A stretch of 64,000 nt of DNA from Prevotella jejuni. Its GTDB lineage: Bacteria > Bacteroidota > Bacteroidia > Bacteroidales > Bacteroidaceae. Below, piece after piece: positions 1 through 8,678 of the stretch (position 1 is the first letter of the stretch; every line of letters begins with the position of its first letter). The notes below the pieces were generated by a model. That model was given only the letters and a program-made list of their open reading frames with translations. It was not told the origin of the DNA and ran no database searches. The DNA is taken from the NCBI RefSeq assembly GCF_900187995.1, contig NZ_FZNZ01000002.1:1-64000 (forward strand). The letters are read 5' to 3'. The translations under genes and the position numbers were made by a program.

Positions 1-87
1 TAATTGGTGTTCAAAAGGGCGTTAGTAAGGGTCTTAAAGAGTATCTTTTGCAAGCCAAAAGGGCGTCTTTTAGAAGCCAAAAGAGCA
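1..87. repeat. Degenerate 22-bp-period dyad array (AAAAG type), cut by the window edge
   Basis: Four units can be laid out at 22-bp steps (about 1-21, 22-43, 44-65, 66-87). The last two are nearly identical and each carries an inverted CTTTT...AAAAG dyad followed by GGGCG or GAGCA. There are no unique spacers, so this is not CRISPR-like. It may extend to the left of the window. Its layout, not its sequence, resembles the other 22-bp arrays in this window. Confidence 0.6.
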
Positions 88-581
88 TGTGTTGGATTTG
101 ATCTGTACAAAAATAGTTTACAAACATGATTTAATAAGGGAATAAGCAGGTTATAGATGACAGATTGGCATCACACCTAATTACATTTATCATATAGTTT
201 ACCCCCCTTATAAAACAATCTTATTGGCGGTAAGCTTACCATGTATGTATATTAATCTCATTCTATTAACGATCTACGCATTTAACGGAAGAACCAAAAA
301 ATAACATTCCAATTCATTACAAAAGGCTTGTAACACCCTTACCGAAGGCTTATAATATAGATAACAACGGCTATGCCTTAAACAAACAATGTATACCAAT
401 AACGAAAAAGACTACCATTGAAGAGAGAAGATAAGTCATAATGATATACAAACAGCGCACTTTAACGTTTTTCTTGATAGTAAACAGCTTATTAAAGTAT
501 AATCGTTACCTTTGTAATCTAATACAATAAAAATCATTGTTAAGCTTTACATTTCCACCTTTTGAACTGTAAGAATAGTGT
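88..581 (+). promoter_or_regulatory. Intergenic region upstream of the ECF sigma operon, with a -7 box
   Basis: No coding region is convincing in these 494 bp. A Bacteroidetes-type -7 box TACCTTTG lies at 507-514, about 68 bp ahead of the sigma-factor ATG at 582. No clear TTTG -33 element is found at 19-21 bp, so the promoter may depend on an activator or on an alternative sigma factor, as is usual for autoregulated ECF operons. The rest is AT-rich with no structure I can defend. Confidence 0.45.
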
Positions 582-1076
582 ATGATACATGAAAATACTG
601 ACATAGAAAGGCTTTTCAAGCGTTATTACCAACCGATGTATCGGGTGGCAAAAGGGATTCTCTACGATCAAGATGAAAGTAAAGACGTGGTGAGTGATGT
701 GTTTGCCAAGGTTTTTGAAGAGGGTATAATACTGCTTCCAGAGACGGAAGAAGGCTATTTAATAAGGGCTGTTCGCAATCATTGTCTGAATATTATTGCA
801 CATAAAGACATACGAGAAAGGACCTCAAAACTACTTTTGAATGATGCAGAGACTATTCTCTCCGAACATGACGAAACCCTACTTGACCACCTAATGCTAC
901 TCATTGAACATTTAGAGCCGCCTATTCGTCGTCAGATTCTGCGCCTACGTCATGTGCAAGGACTACCCTTCCAGCGCATTGCTGATGACTTAGGAGTGAG
1001 CAGAGTAACTGTGTATCACCATCTTTCAGAGGCTATTAACATCATTAAAAGGCAACTTAACCAAGCAAGACAATGA
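582..1076 (+). CDS. ECF-type RNA polymerase sigma factor
   Basis: This 164-residue protein has the two-domain plan of ECF sigma-70 factors. Region 2 covers about residues 8-75, including YYQPMYRVA and the DVVSDVFAKVFE core-binding segment. Region 4 covers about 105-160 and includes the helix-turn-helix GLPFQRIADDLGVSRVTVYHHL. It would direct RNA polymerase to a small set of promoters. It overlaps the next gene, a membrane anti-sigma protein, by 4 bp (ATGA), and a TonB-dependent receptor follows, so the three genes form a cell-surface signalling operon. The signal and target genes cannot be read from the sequence; the receptor itself is the likeliest target. Confidence 0.9.
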   Translation: MIHENTDIERLFKRYYQPMYRVAKGILYDQDESKDVVSDVFAKVFEEGIILLPETEEGYLIRAVRNHCLNIIAHKDIRERTSKLLLNDAETILSEHDETLLDHLMLLIEHLEPPIRRQILRLRHVQGLPFQRIADDLGVSRVTVYHHLSEAINIIKRQLNQARQ

Positions 1077-1765
1077 ACAACAAGCAATCAGAAGAGAAAC
1101 AAAGGATATTCCTCAACATGCTGGATCATCCTGAGAAATACACGACGAAAGAGATAGAAGCACTGCTTGCGGATGAGGAGATAAGCGCGTTTGCATCCTA
1201 TCTGGCTATGACTAAACGTGCAATGAAACGTCATGAGGATGAGGACATAGACGTTAATGCCGAGTGGGAACATTTTGCGATAGAACATTCTATACCACAA
1301 AGACGTAACTGGAAGCGGATTGCGGCATCTACTATCGGTATCATCTTTATATCAGGCTTGGCGTTTGCTGCTACAGTTCAGTTGGGTATTCTGCCTTTCT
1401 TTGGTAGTAAAGAGGAGGTTGAAACACACCCAAAAACTCCTCATATAACGGCTACAGACTCTATAAAGAAGGCGCAGGCAGAACGCAAAGCAGTTTCAGA
1501 CAGCCTTAACCGAGTACTCCTTCACAAGACAGATAGTATTCCTCCGCAACCTATTGTGTTTGAGGATACATCCTTGAAGACCATCGTTGATGCTATAGCA
1601 GCATATTATCATGTCGACGTGAAAGTGCTAAATCCAGTATCAACACACATCCGTCTCTACTTCAAATGGGATAGACAGTGTAATCTTCAACAGAATATAG
1701 AACTGCTGAATGCCTTTGACCGCGTAAAAGTTAGCTATTCTGATAACACATTAACAATAGAGTAA
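1073..1765 (+). CDS. Short FecR-like anti-sigma factor without an obvious FecR domain
   Basis: The protein has 230 residues: a cytoplasmic N-terminus of about 80 residues (expected to bind the sigma factor), one transmembrane segment at about 82-103 (IAASTIGIIFISGLAFAATV), a charged linker, and a C-terminal domain at about 160-230. The pattern VFEDTSLKTIVDAIAAYYHVDV resembles the DUF4974/STN-like domain that ends FecR-family proteins of Bacteroidetes. The usual central FecR domain appears to be missing, as only about 55 residues separate membrane segment and C-terminal domain. Its start overlaps the sigma-factor stop, indicating translational coupling. The anti-sigma role is inferred from context and topology. 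Confidence 0.75.
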   Translation: MNNKQSEEKQRIFLNMLDHPEKYTTKEIEALLADEEISAFASYLAMTKRAMKRHEDEDIDVNAEWEHFAIEHSIPQRRNWKRIAASTIGIIFISGLAFAATVQLGILPFFGSKEEVETHPKTPHITATDSIKKAQAERKAVSDSLNRVLLHKTDSIPPQPIVFEDTSLKTIVDAIAAYYHVDVKVLNPVSTHIRLYFKWDRQCNLQQNIELLNAFDRVKVSYSDNTLTIE

Positions 1766-1769
1766 AGCT

Positions 1770-4316
1770 ATGGAAAAGTTTCTTATTATTCTGCTACTCC
1801 TCATCGGCTCGCATGGAGTATCAGCCCAACGTATCAGTCGACAATATAATAATGTATCCATGGCACAGGCATTGAAGGAGTTAAACCAACTGCAAAACCG
1901 ATACACCGTGAACTTCATTTACAACGACTTAGAGGATTTCCGCATCACCACTAACATCAAGAACAAGAGTGTTCCAGATGCTATTGAACAACTCATAGGC
2001 TTCTATCCCATCCGAATGACACGTCGCGGAGACGTTATCATGGTGGAATGTACACACAAGACAAGGCGACATCTGACAGGAAAGGTCATTGATGAGACCG
2101 GACAGCCAGTGCCTTACGCTAATGTTCTACTATTGTCTGTTGTCGACTCCAGTGCTATATCAGGTGGAGTTAGTAATGAGAGTGGTATCTTCGTAGTACC
2201 ATTTGAGCCATCAAAGGTCATCGCCCGCATTAGTTACGTGGGTTATAAACCAGTTTATCGTACCTTTTCAACAGAACAAGCAGGTATCATTCAGCTTCAA
2301 CCCGATGCCTTAAAACTGAAGGAAGTGACCATTAAAACGTCCCGTCCACTATACAAACAGACCAGTGGAGGGATGAGTATCAACGTTGAAAATTCCCTTT
2401 TATCGAAATTAGGAACAGCTATGGATGTCTTAGGACAGCTCCCTCGTGTCACAACCAATGGTGATAATGTGCAGGTGTTTGCCAAGGGTACGCCGCTAAT
2501 ATACGTCAATAATCGCAGAATAAGCGATATGAAAGAACTTACGGAACTAAAGTCTGACAACATAAAGAGCGTAGAAGTCATTACAAGTCCCGGCGCGCAA
2601 TACGATGCACAAGTACAGTCTGTCATCCGAATCAAAACTATTCGCAGGCAAGCTGACGGTCTTAGCTTTCGCAATGATACTCGGATAGAATACAATGGAA
2701 AGTGGACAGGTTCGGAGGCAACCAAGTTTACCTATCGAACTAAGCACTGGGAGCTTTTCAATAACCTCACTTGGATGAACTATAAAGACCAAGAGAAGAA
2801 TTATCTCTGCTCTCAAATACATACCAGTAGAGAGGATATTGAGGCGCAACAACATATCAGATACAAGGCTAACCATAATCTCCTTTCCGAAAATATTGGT
2901 GCTTCTTACTTGATAAATGATAGCAATACCATCGGTGGAACTTATCGTTATTACACCGACTATCACATGGATGGGTCTATAGATAACAACCAAAACATCT
3001 ATAAGAATGGTACTTTAGAAGGAACAATAGCACAGAAAGGAGACGTGGAAGTGCGTGTTCCTGCTCGACATCAAGCAGACTTGTATTATGTGGGACGGCT
3101 TGAAAAACTTAGCATAGACTTCAATGCTTCTTACATGAGTATAGGCACAAAAGAAAGACATGCCCAATCGGAACACTCCAACGAGTTCCCTAACCGTGAA
3201 GTACACTCCACGGGTAATCAACACAGCAACCTCTGGGCAGGGAAACTGGTTCTTAGTCACCCGTTATGGGGCGGAAATATATACTGGGGAACGGAACTTT
3301 CCAGCACAAACTCACGTGGAGATTTCAATAACAAAGAGCAGATTGTAGCGGCATCAGAGACCAATATCAAGGAGAGGTATCATGCGCTATTCACTGAATA
3401 TACCCATTCTTTCGGCAATTTCACACTTAACACAGGACTAAGATATGAGCATGTGACATCCGACTATTACTCTTTTGGAGTGAAACAAGACGATGCCAGT
3501 AAGCATTACAGCAATCTCTTCCCCTCCTTTTCCCTATCATGGAATCATGAGAAATGGAGCTTTCAACTCAATTATAGCAACAAAATCCATCGTCCAAGCT
3601 ACCGTACTCTGCGCAACTTCATACAGTATAACAATCGTTATGCCTATGAAGGGGGTAATCCGGAACTGCATCCTGAACAGATACACAACGTAGAAATAAA
3701 CGGAATCTATCGTTGGTTGAGTATCTCTATAGGCTATAAGTACTACAAAGACGTGATGTTCTGGACCCATAAACTATACAATAATCAGGCTATCTCATTC
3801 TCTTCAACCTACAACTACGACCATTCTGAGAACCTTTATGCAAGTATCTCGGCTTCTCCTAAGTTCGGAATCTACCAGCCAACAGCAGAAATCAATTATA
3901 TCCAACAGCGTTTCCATGCACCATTAGATAATGGTACATTAGTAAAAAACAACCCCTGCTTTGCTATCTCACTACGTAATCAGTTTGCTTTCTCTAATAC
4001 TTTCATAGCAAGAGTTGACTTCAGAGCACGCACAAAGATATATGATGGTTTCCAAACATCCAATGGTTGGGCAAGGATGAATCTCGCCTTTCGCAAAACA
4101 TTCTACAATAATCGTCTAATATTCATACTCTCTGCGGACGATATCTTCAAGTCCGAACGTGAACAATGGACACTCCGTGGCTATGGAACAACATTAGACA
4201 AAGATTGCTACAACTACACCCGCGCCGTCTCACTGACCGTAACTTACAACTTTAATGCTAAGCGAAGTAAATACAAAGGTACGGGTGCTGGCAATGCAGA
4301 GAAGTCCAGACTGTAA
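1770..4316 (+). CDS. TonB-dependent outer-membrane receptor with STN signalling domain
   Basis: This 848-residue protein starts with a signal peptide (about 1-19, ending VSA). An STN-like domain follows at about 20-95 (ALKELNQL, SVPDAIEQLIGFYPI), then a carboxypeptidase-regulatory-like beta-sandwich at 103-180 (GKVIDETGQPVPYANVLL), a plug at about 190-300, and an outer-membrane beta-barrel to the end. The STN domain is the part that passes a signal to a FecR-type anti-sigma factor, which fits the two genes directly upstream; the gap is 4 bp. There is no SusD partner, so this is not a PUL receptor. Candidate cargoes are siderophore, haem or peptide, none supported specifically by the sequence. 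Confidence 0.88.
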   Translation: MEKFLIILLLLIGSHGVSAQRISRQYNNVSMAQALKELNQLQNRYTVNFIYNDLEDFRITTNIKNKSVPDAIEQLIGFYPIRMTRRGDVIMVECTHKTRRHLTGKVIDETGQPVPYANVLLLSVVDSSAISGGVSNESGIFVVPFEPSKVIARISYVGYKPVYRTFSTEQAGIIQLQPDALKLKEVTIKTSRPLYKQTSGGMSINVENSLLSKLGTAMDVLGQLPRVTTNGDNVQVFAKGTPLIYVNNRRISDMKELTELKSDNIKSVEVITSPGAQYDAQVQSVIRIKTIRRQADGLSFRNDTRIEYNGKWTGSEATKFTYRTKHWELFNNLTWMNYKDQEKNYLCSQIHTSREDIEAQQHIRYKANHNLLSENIGASYLINDSNTIGGTYRYYTDYHMDGSIDNNQNIYKNGTLEGTIAQKGDVEVRVPARHQADLYYVGRLEKLSIDFNASYMSIGTKERHAQSEHSNEFPNREVHSTGNQHSNLWAGKLVLSHPLWGGNIYWGTELSSTNSRGDFNNKEQIVAASETNIKERYHALFTEYTHSFGNFTLNTGLRYEHVTSDYYSFGVKQDDASKHYSNLFPSFSLSWNHEKWSFQLNYSNKIHRPSYRTLRNFIQYNNRYAYEGGNPELHPEQIHNVEINGIYRWLSISIGYKYYKDVMFWTHKLYNNQAISFSSTYNYDHSENLYASISASPKFGIYQPTAEINYIQQRFHAPLDNGTLVKNNPCFAISLRNQFAFSNTFIARVDFRARTKIYDGFQTSNGWARMNLAFRKTFYNNRLIFILSADDIFKSEREQWTLRGYGTTLDKDCYNYTRAVSLTVTYNFNAKRSKYKGTGAGNAEKSRL

Positions 4317-4374
4317 CCAAGCAGAACTCATATAACGACATTACCAGCGCATGGTAATGAGAGTTTCAAGCTTT

Positions 4375-4550
4375 GATTCTCTGTGTCTCAAATACTTGAA
4401 ACTCTGTGTTTCATAGGCTTGAGACTGTGCGTTTCAAAGCTTGAGACGATGCGTTTCATAGGATGAAACCCTGCGTTCCATATACTGAAACCCTGCGTTC
4501 CATGTATTGAAACGATGGGGTTCATTGATTGAGACGGGAATGAAACATAT
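4375..4550. repeat. 22-bp-period dyad array (GAAAC-N5-GTTTC type)
   Basis: Eight degenerate units begin at 4375, 4398, 4421, 4443, 4465, 4487, 4509 and 4531, that is at steps of 22 or 23 bp. The clearest units read GAAAC, five bases, then GTTTC or GTTCC, so each is a small inverted repeat. The array sits between the converging ends of the TonB receptor gene and susF. No spacers and no cas genes are present. Confidence 0.75.
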
Positions 4551-4583
4551 CTGACACGGGGACAGATATGCACAAGAAGCATG

Positions 4584-4619
4584 AAAAAAAGTGCGCTGGC
4601 TAACAACGAACCAACGCAC
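4584..4619 (-). terminator. Terminator of the susCDEF operon
   Basis: Read on the minus strand, GTGCGTTGG and CCAGCGCAC pair around a 10-nt loop and are followed by seven T residues (plus-strand A run at 4584-4590). It lies about 30 bp past the susF stop. Confidence 0.85.
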
Positions 4620-4647
4620 CTTAAATATATCAATAGAAATTCAGAGT

Positions 4648-5655
4648 CTATGGAACAAGCTCCATTGTGCAGTGTGACTTGCTGTCACAAGAGAGATACA
4701 ACTTGATGTTGTACTTGCCAGCTGTTACGTTGATATTACCGCCCTTAAAGGTGATGTTATCCAATGAACCGCCCCAGTCTAACACCCAATCACTATTCGC
4801 ACGGAACTTCATCTCACCTGTTGTCAGGGTTACGTTATCAAGTTCCCAGCACTTTTGAGCCGCATTGTAGGTCATTGCTGCATCTGAACTCCAACCATTA
4901 GGAGTGGCAGAACCAATGATACCAACACTATTAATTGCGGTGTAAGTAATGCTTTGCGTGGTCAGATCAAGGTCTACCTTGTAGAAACCAGCAGGCTCAG
5001 TCATTACGATGTTAGCACCCTTTTCTACAAGATCCTGACCATAGTCAGTACCATTCCAATCCTGTTGGGTAGCAAACTTAAAGCCGTTCTGATTGAGATA
5101 CATAAAGCCTGTGTACTTGCCATCGGCAGCTGGACTATAGAGCGGATTGCTGAATGACCAACCATTAGCGTCGCCCGACATATAGAGATACTGGGTGAAG
5201 GCAGGAGCAACACAAGTGACCTTTGCCTTTACATTCTGCGACAGACTATAGCCCTCGCCACGCTGTAATTTAATCTTATTGGTCACCGCCATGGCAACTT
5301 CATGCTGGTCGCCATTCTTACCATAAAGGTTCTCTATGGCTGAAACCAGTTCTGTACTCTTTACCTTTCCCGCATCGCTAACATTCAAGGTTGCCGTCTT
5401 ATTGTTATTAGAAAGTACGGCAGTCAAGGTCTGTTCAGCAACAGCATCAGTTGAAACCACTGATGGAGTAAAGAGCAGGACAGAGTCGGCTGTCACGGTA
5501 TTGAAGTCGATTGCGGGTGCTTCAGCTACAGTGAACTTCACAGAGTTAGCCGTCTCCTCAGCATTAGACTGTGGCTTAGCCCACTCTTCATATTCATTGC
5601 TACCACAAGAAGCAAGGAGCAGTGCAGTACTTGCTAAGACTAATATCTTCTTCAT
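4648..5655 (-). CDS. susF: SusF-like surface starch-binding lipoprotein
   Basis: The protein has 335 residues from the chosen start. A longer reading from 5709 adds 18 residues before the signal peptide; I start at 5655 because MKKILVLASTALLLASC is a typical lipoprotein signal with the acylated cysteine at 17. An N-terminal Ig-like SusE-type domain spans about 35-150. Two C-terminal carbohydrate-binding modules follow (YLYMSGDANGWSF; VGIIGSATPNGWSSDAAM), the repeated aromatic pattern of SusE/SusF. It would hold starch chains at the cell surface without cutting them. It is last in susC-D-E-F. B. thetaiotaomicron SusF is about 485 residues with three binding modules; this one is shorter and probably has two, so E/F naming is by position. 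Confidence 0.8.
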   Translation of the reverse strand: MKKILVLASTALLLASCGSNEYEEWAKPQSNAEETANSVKFTVAEAPAIDFNTVTADSVLLFTPSVVSTDAVAEQTLTAVLSNNNKTATLNVSDAGKVKSTELVSAIENLYGKNGDQHEVAMAVTNKIKLQRGEGYSLSQNVKAKVTCVAPAFTQYLYMSGDANGWSFSNPLYSPAADGKYTGFMYLNQNGFKFATQQDWNGTDYGQDLVEKGANIVMTEPAGFYKVDLDLTTQSITYTAINSVGIIGSATPNGWSSDAAMTYNAAQKCWELDNVTLTTGEMKFRANSDWVLDWGGSLDNITFKGGNINVTAGKYNIKLYLSCDSKSHCTMELVP

Positions 5656-5737
5656 ATCAATTCTTGTTATTAAGAAGAAGGTGTGCCCTAAGGTTATGCC
5701 CAAAGACACACACCCTCTAAAAAGTATCTTTTATTTG

Positions 5738-6919
5738 TTATTGTTTTACGAAAGAATACTGACCAGTGATGTCGTTGAAGTAAACTGTGTACGTTCCCTT
5801 CAAGTTACGAACGTTCTTGCCACCCTTAGTTGCAACACCGTATGGGAAGTTTTCAGCACCCCAATTTACGTCCCATGTGCCATTGGCAGCAAACTTGCAG
5901 CCTTCGCCATCAGCACCGGTTGACTTCTCTGTGAATGTCACTGTAGCCTTCCAATCGTGGTTCTCAACAACAGATGTTTCTGCAGTCATTGGTGTACCAC
6001 CAGCAACAGTCCATCCATCGTGCTTGCCTGGCAATGCCATTGAAGTATAGACAGTAGGTGCAGCACCAGTGTAAGGTACAATCTTTAACTTAGGATTCTT
6101 TGTATCGAATGTAATCGTATAGTAGCCTGCTGTTGGCACTTTAATATCTGATGAGCCGCCATCGTTATATTTGAAATCACCAAAGCTTGCGCCCTGACCA
6201 ACCTGACCATCATCCCAACTTGCAGGGTTCTTCTTCAACTTGAAGCCTGCTGTTGACAGGTAACCAGTCCAAGAGATAACGCCCTTACCCGTTTTCTTGT
6301 CATATTCCTGACCTTCCTGTGGAAGCAAAGGTACGACCTGAGTATTGCCCCATGAGCCATCACCGAAGCTACCACCAACGAGGTACCAGGTCTCAACAGG
6401 AGCATCAGATAGCTCAACATAATAAGGAGCAACGTTCACTTTAACGGCATTTGAATAGATGGTATCGCCATTAACGAGTGAGTAAACACGTGCATAGAGG
6501 TCTTGGCTGGCTGGCACATGACCTTCCTCATAACGCTCCATCTTCTCTATTGCGGTCGCAAGTTCGGCTGCACTAACCGACGTACTACATGTTCCTGTTG
6601 GTGTACCAACAGGCGCGTAGTCGCCACGTTCAGCATCCATATCAACTACCTTGTCGACTGATTTAGTCCACTTATTGGTAGTTGAGAATTGCATACCATA
6701 CTCGGCAGCTATCGGAGCACCATATTCTGGCTGTGACCAAGTGAAGTTCAACTTATCAGCAACCTTTAGGTCAACTGTCTGTGCAGCGTAGGTAGGAGTA
6801 TTCAGCTTGAATGTCTTTGGTGTTTGAAGGGTTGGATTATGGTCCAAGTCCTTGTCACAAGCAGAGAACAACGCTACACCTGCACACAATAACAATGATG
6901 ACTTTATTATTGATTTCAT
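5738..6919 (-). CDS. susE: SusE-like surface starch-binding lipoprotein
   Basis: The protein has 393 residues from MKSIIKSSLL (start 6919; the alternative start at 6931 adds four residues). The signal peptide ends at the lipobox FSAC with cysteine 21. A SusE-type Ig-like domain (about 35-170, LNFTWSQPEYG) precedes two binding modules with the motifs TWYLVGGSFGDGSW and SMALPGKHDGW, near the family length of 387. It is predicted to be outer-membrane anchored and to bind maltooligosaccharides. It follows susD after 105 bp that contain a strong stem-loop, so its expression may be set lower than that of susC-D. Confidence 0.85.
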   Translation of the reverse strand: MKSIIKSSLLLCAGVALFSACDKDLDHNPTLQTPKTFKLNTPTYAAQTVDLKVADKLNFTWSQPEYGAPIAAEYGMQFSTTNKWTKSVDKVVDMDAERGDYAPVGTPTGTCSTSVSAAELATAIEKMERYEEGHVPASQDLYARVYSLVNGDTIYSNAVKVNVAPYYVELSDAPVETWYLVGGSFGDGSWGNTQVVPLLPQEGQEYDKKTGKGVISWTGYLSTAGFKLKKNPASWDDGQVGQGASFGDFKYNDGGSSDIKVPTAGYYTITFDTKNPKLKIVPYTGAAPTVYTSMALPGKHDGWTVAGGTPMTAETSVVENHDWKATVTFTEKSTGADGEGCKFAANGTWDVNWGAENFPYGVATKGGKNVRNLKGTYTVYFNDITGQYSFVKQ

Positions 6920-6974
6920 ATTAATTATCATTTAATCATTTATGTTCTATTCGATTGTTCAATCTTCTTTCTAT

Positions 6975-7016
6975 CCAATACTTAGCCTCTGGTGTGCGCC
7001 ATCAGCTAAGTATTGG
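6975..7016 (-). promoter_or_regulatory. Intercistronic stem-loop between susD and susE
   Basis: A perfect 12-bp stem, CCAATACTTAGC (6975-6986) with GCTAAGTATTGG (7005-7016), closes an 18-nt loop that can pair further. No T-run follows on the minus strand, so it is not a classic terminator. An mRNA-stability or partial attenuation role that separates susCD from susEF levels is an inference. Confidence 0.7.
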
Positions 7017-7024
7017 CATATACC

Positions 7025-8656
7025 TTAATTATATCCTTGGTTCTGAACAAGATTTTCGTTGGCAGTCAAGTCAGATGAAGGAATAGGGAAGAGATTGAGG
7101 TGAGTATCAAAGTTACGGCCGCTCTTGACGCCACCCTTCCAACTCCAGTTATAGTTAACATTACCTCCAAAGTAACCGAAACGTATGAGTGTTGTGCGAC
7201 GGAGACCCTCGAAGTAGAACTCACGGCTCCATTCGTCACAGATCTGACGCAGAGAATAAGCGGTATGAGTGGTAGCGTGCGCACGACGACGTACGTCGTT
7301 GATATACTGTGCACCATCAGTTGTTGTCGTTCCACCATTCATACGAGCATCAGCCTCTGCATATATCAGATAAGCTTCAGCAGCACGCATGAGGAAGAAA
7401 TCGGTATCTGGGAAACTTGAGTTATGGCCAGCAGAACCGTCCGTCTTAAAGTTAGTGAACTTACAAACGGCAAATCCGTTGGTAAACACTTTCACATCAG
7501 TTTCATTATTACCATTATCTACGTTTCTACCATCACCATCGAAGAGCGCACGATCATCATCGGCAGCAGCTGGCATAGCGTATGCACCAATATTAGGCGC
7601 ATCGTTGTTAGGGAAGAACTTCTGTACTAAGTCTGGGCGCATACGGTTACCAGCCCATCCTGCAGTTGTGTTGTTACCCTTTGTAGTAGCATCCTTTATA
7701 TGCTCGCTGTTGTCATTTGAGCCTGCCATGAGGTAAAGAGTTGTACCGTATGAGGTAGTTGTCTTACCATCTTGGAGGATTGGGAAGATAGCCTCAACAG
7801 ATGCTCCACTCTCGCCATTATCGCCCATGAAGAGCTGTTGATAAGCACTCCACTGTCCTTTCTTAGTTGTGTAGAGCTTATAAGGAGAGTCGATGACCTT
7901 CTTTGCATATAGCTTAGCATTAGCCCAGTCAGCTGTACCTGTATAAACCTCAGCATTCAGATAAAGACGAGCTAAGAGCATCCATGCAGCAGCCTTATCA
8001 ACACTACCATAGCCAGCAGTTGCTGATGTCTTTGGTTGTGGTTCGCCTAACTTAGGCTCAACATTGGTCTTTAGTTCATCAACAAGCCACTTGTAAAGAT
8101 CAGCACGTTCAATACGAGCAGGATTACTAGACGATATTGCAGTCGTAAATGGTACGTTACCGAACTCATCTAAGAGGTAATAATAATTCAAAGCACGGAG
8201 GAAACGAGCCTCAGCAGACATCTTTTCGTTATAGTCACCATAGTCAGCAAGATACTGATTACAGTAAGTAATACCTGCGTAAAGACGGCTATAAAAGCCC
8301 TTCAACATAGGATGTGAGGCATCGTAAGTATTGAAGTTAAAGTTAAGAATACCTTCATCACCACCCCAAGCACAGATGGCTTCGTCGGTTGTAAGCTCTT
8401 GTGTATTGAACAACTGACGGATATAACCACTCGTACCACCATCTATACCATCGACATCACTATCACCATTAGCTCCTCCATTACCTGCCATTGCGATGGT
8501 GGCATAGCACTTGTTTAAGGCGCTTTCAGCCTTTGTATTAACCTTTGTCTTTAGGTTTGGATCAATTGGATTAACATCCAAATCACTTGTACAAGAGGTT
8601 AGTCCTACAGACAGCATAAAGGCTGCTGCAGAGAATATATATTTAATGTTATTCAT
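7025..8656 (-). CDS. susD: SusD-like starch-binding outer-membrane lipoprotein
   Basis: This 543-residue lipoprotein (signal ending GLTSC, acylated Cys22) is of the SusD/RagB family. It has the TPR-rich N-terminal half (ALNKCYATIAMAG, ARFLRALNYYYLLDEFGNVPF) and the family's C-terminal segment (FEGLRRTTLIRFGYF; LFPIPSSDL). It sits on top of the SusC barrel and acts as a lid that delivers oligosaccharide. It lies 22 bp after susC and before susE/F. The neighbouring GH13 and GH77 enzymes indicate starch or maltodextrin as the substrate. Confidence 0.95.
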   Translation of the reverse strand: MNNIKYIFSAAAFMLSVGLTSCTSDLDVNPIDPNLKTKVNTKAESALNKCYATIAMAGNGGANGDSDVDGIDGGTSGYIRQLFNTQELTTDEAICAWGGDEGILNFNFNTYDASHPMLKGFYSRLYAGITYCNQYLADYGDYNEKMSAEARFLRALNYYYLLDEFGNVPFTTAISSSNPARIERADLYKWLVDELKTNVEPKLGEPQPKTSATAGYGSVDKAAAWMLLARLYLNAEVYTGTADWANAKLYAKKVIDSPYKLYTTKKGQWSAYQQLFMGDNGESGASVEAIFPILQDGKTTTSYGTTLYLMAGSNDNSEHIKDATTKGNNTTAGWAGNRMRPDLVQKFFPNNDAPNIGAYAMPAAADDDRALFDGDGRNVDNGNNETDVKVFTNGFAVCKFTNFKTDGSAGHNSSFPDTDFFLMRAAEAYLIYAEADARMNGGTTTTDGAQYINDVRRRAHATTHTAYSLRQICDEWSREFYFEGLRRTTLIRFGYFGGNVNYNWSWKGGVKSGRNFDTHLNLFPIPSSDLTANENLVQNQGYN

Positions 8657-8678
8657 TGTAACTACTCTTTTATATGGA

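Noticed and set aside
4375..4550. CRISPR array
   Set aside because: Units follow head to tail at 22-23 bp with no unique spacers, and no cas genes are present. The same holds for the other 22-bp arrays.
5336..5923. Plus-strand ORF of 195 residues
   Set aside because: Antisense to the well-supported susF and susE genes and spanning their junction; no domain.
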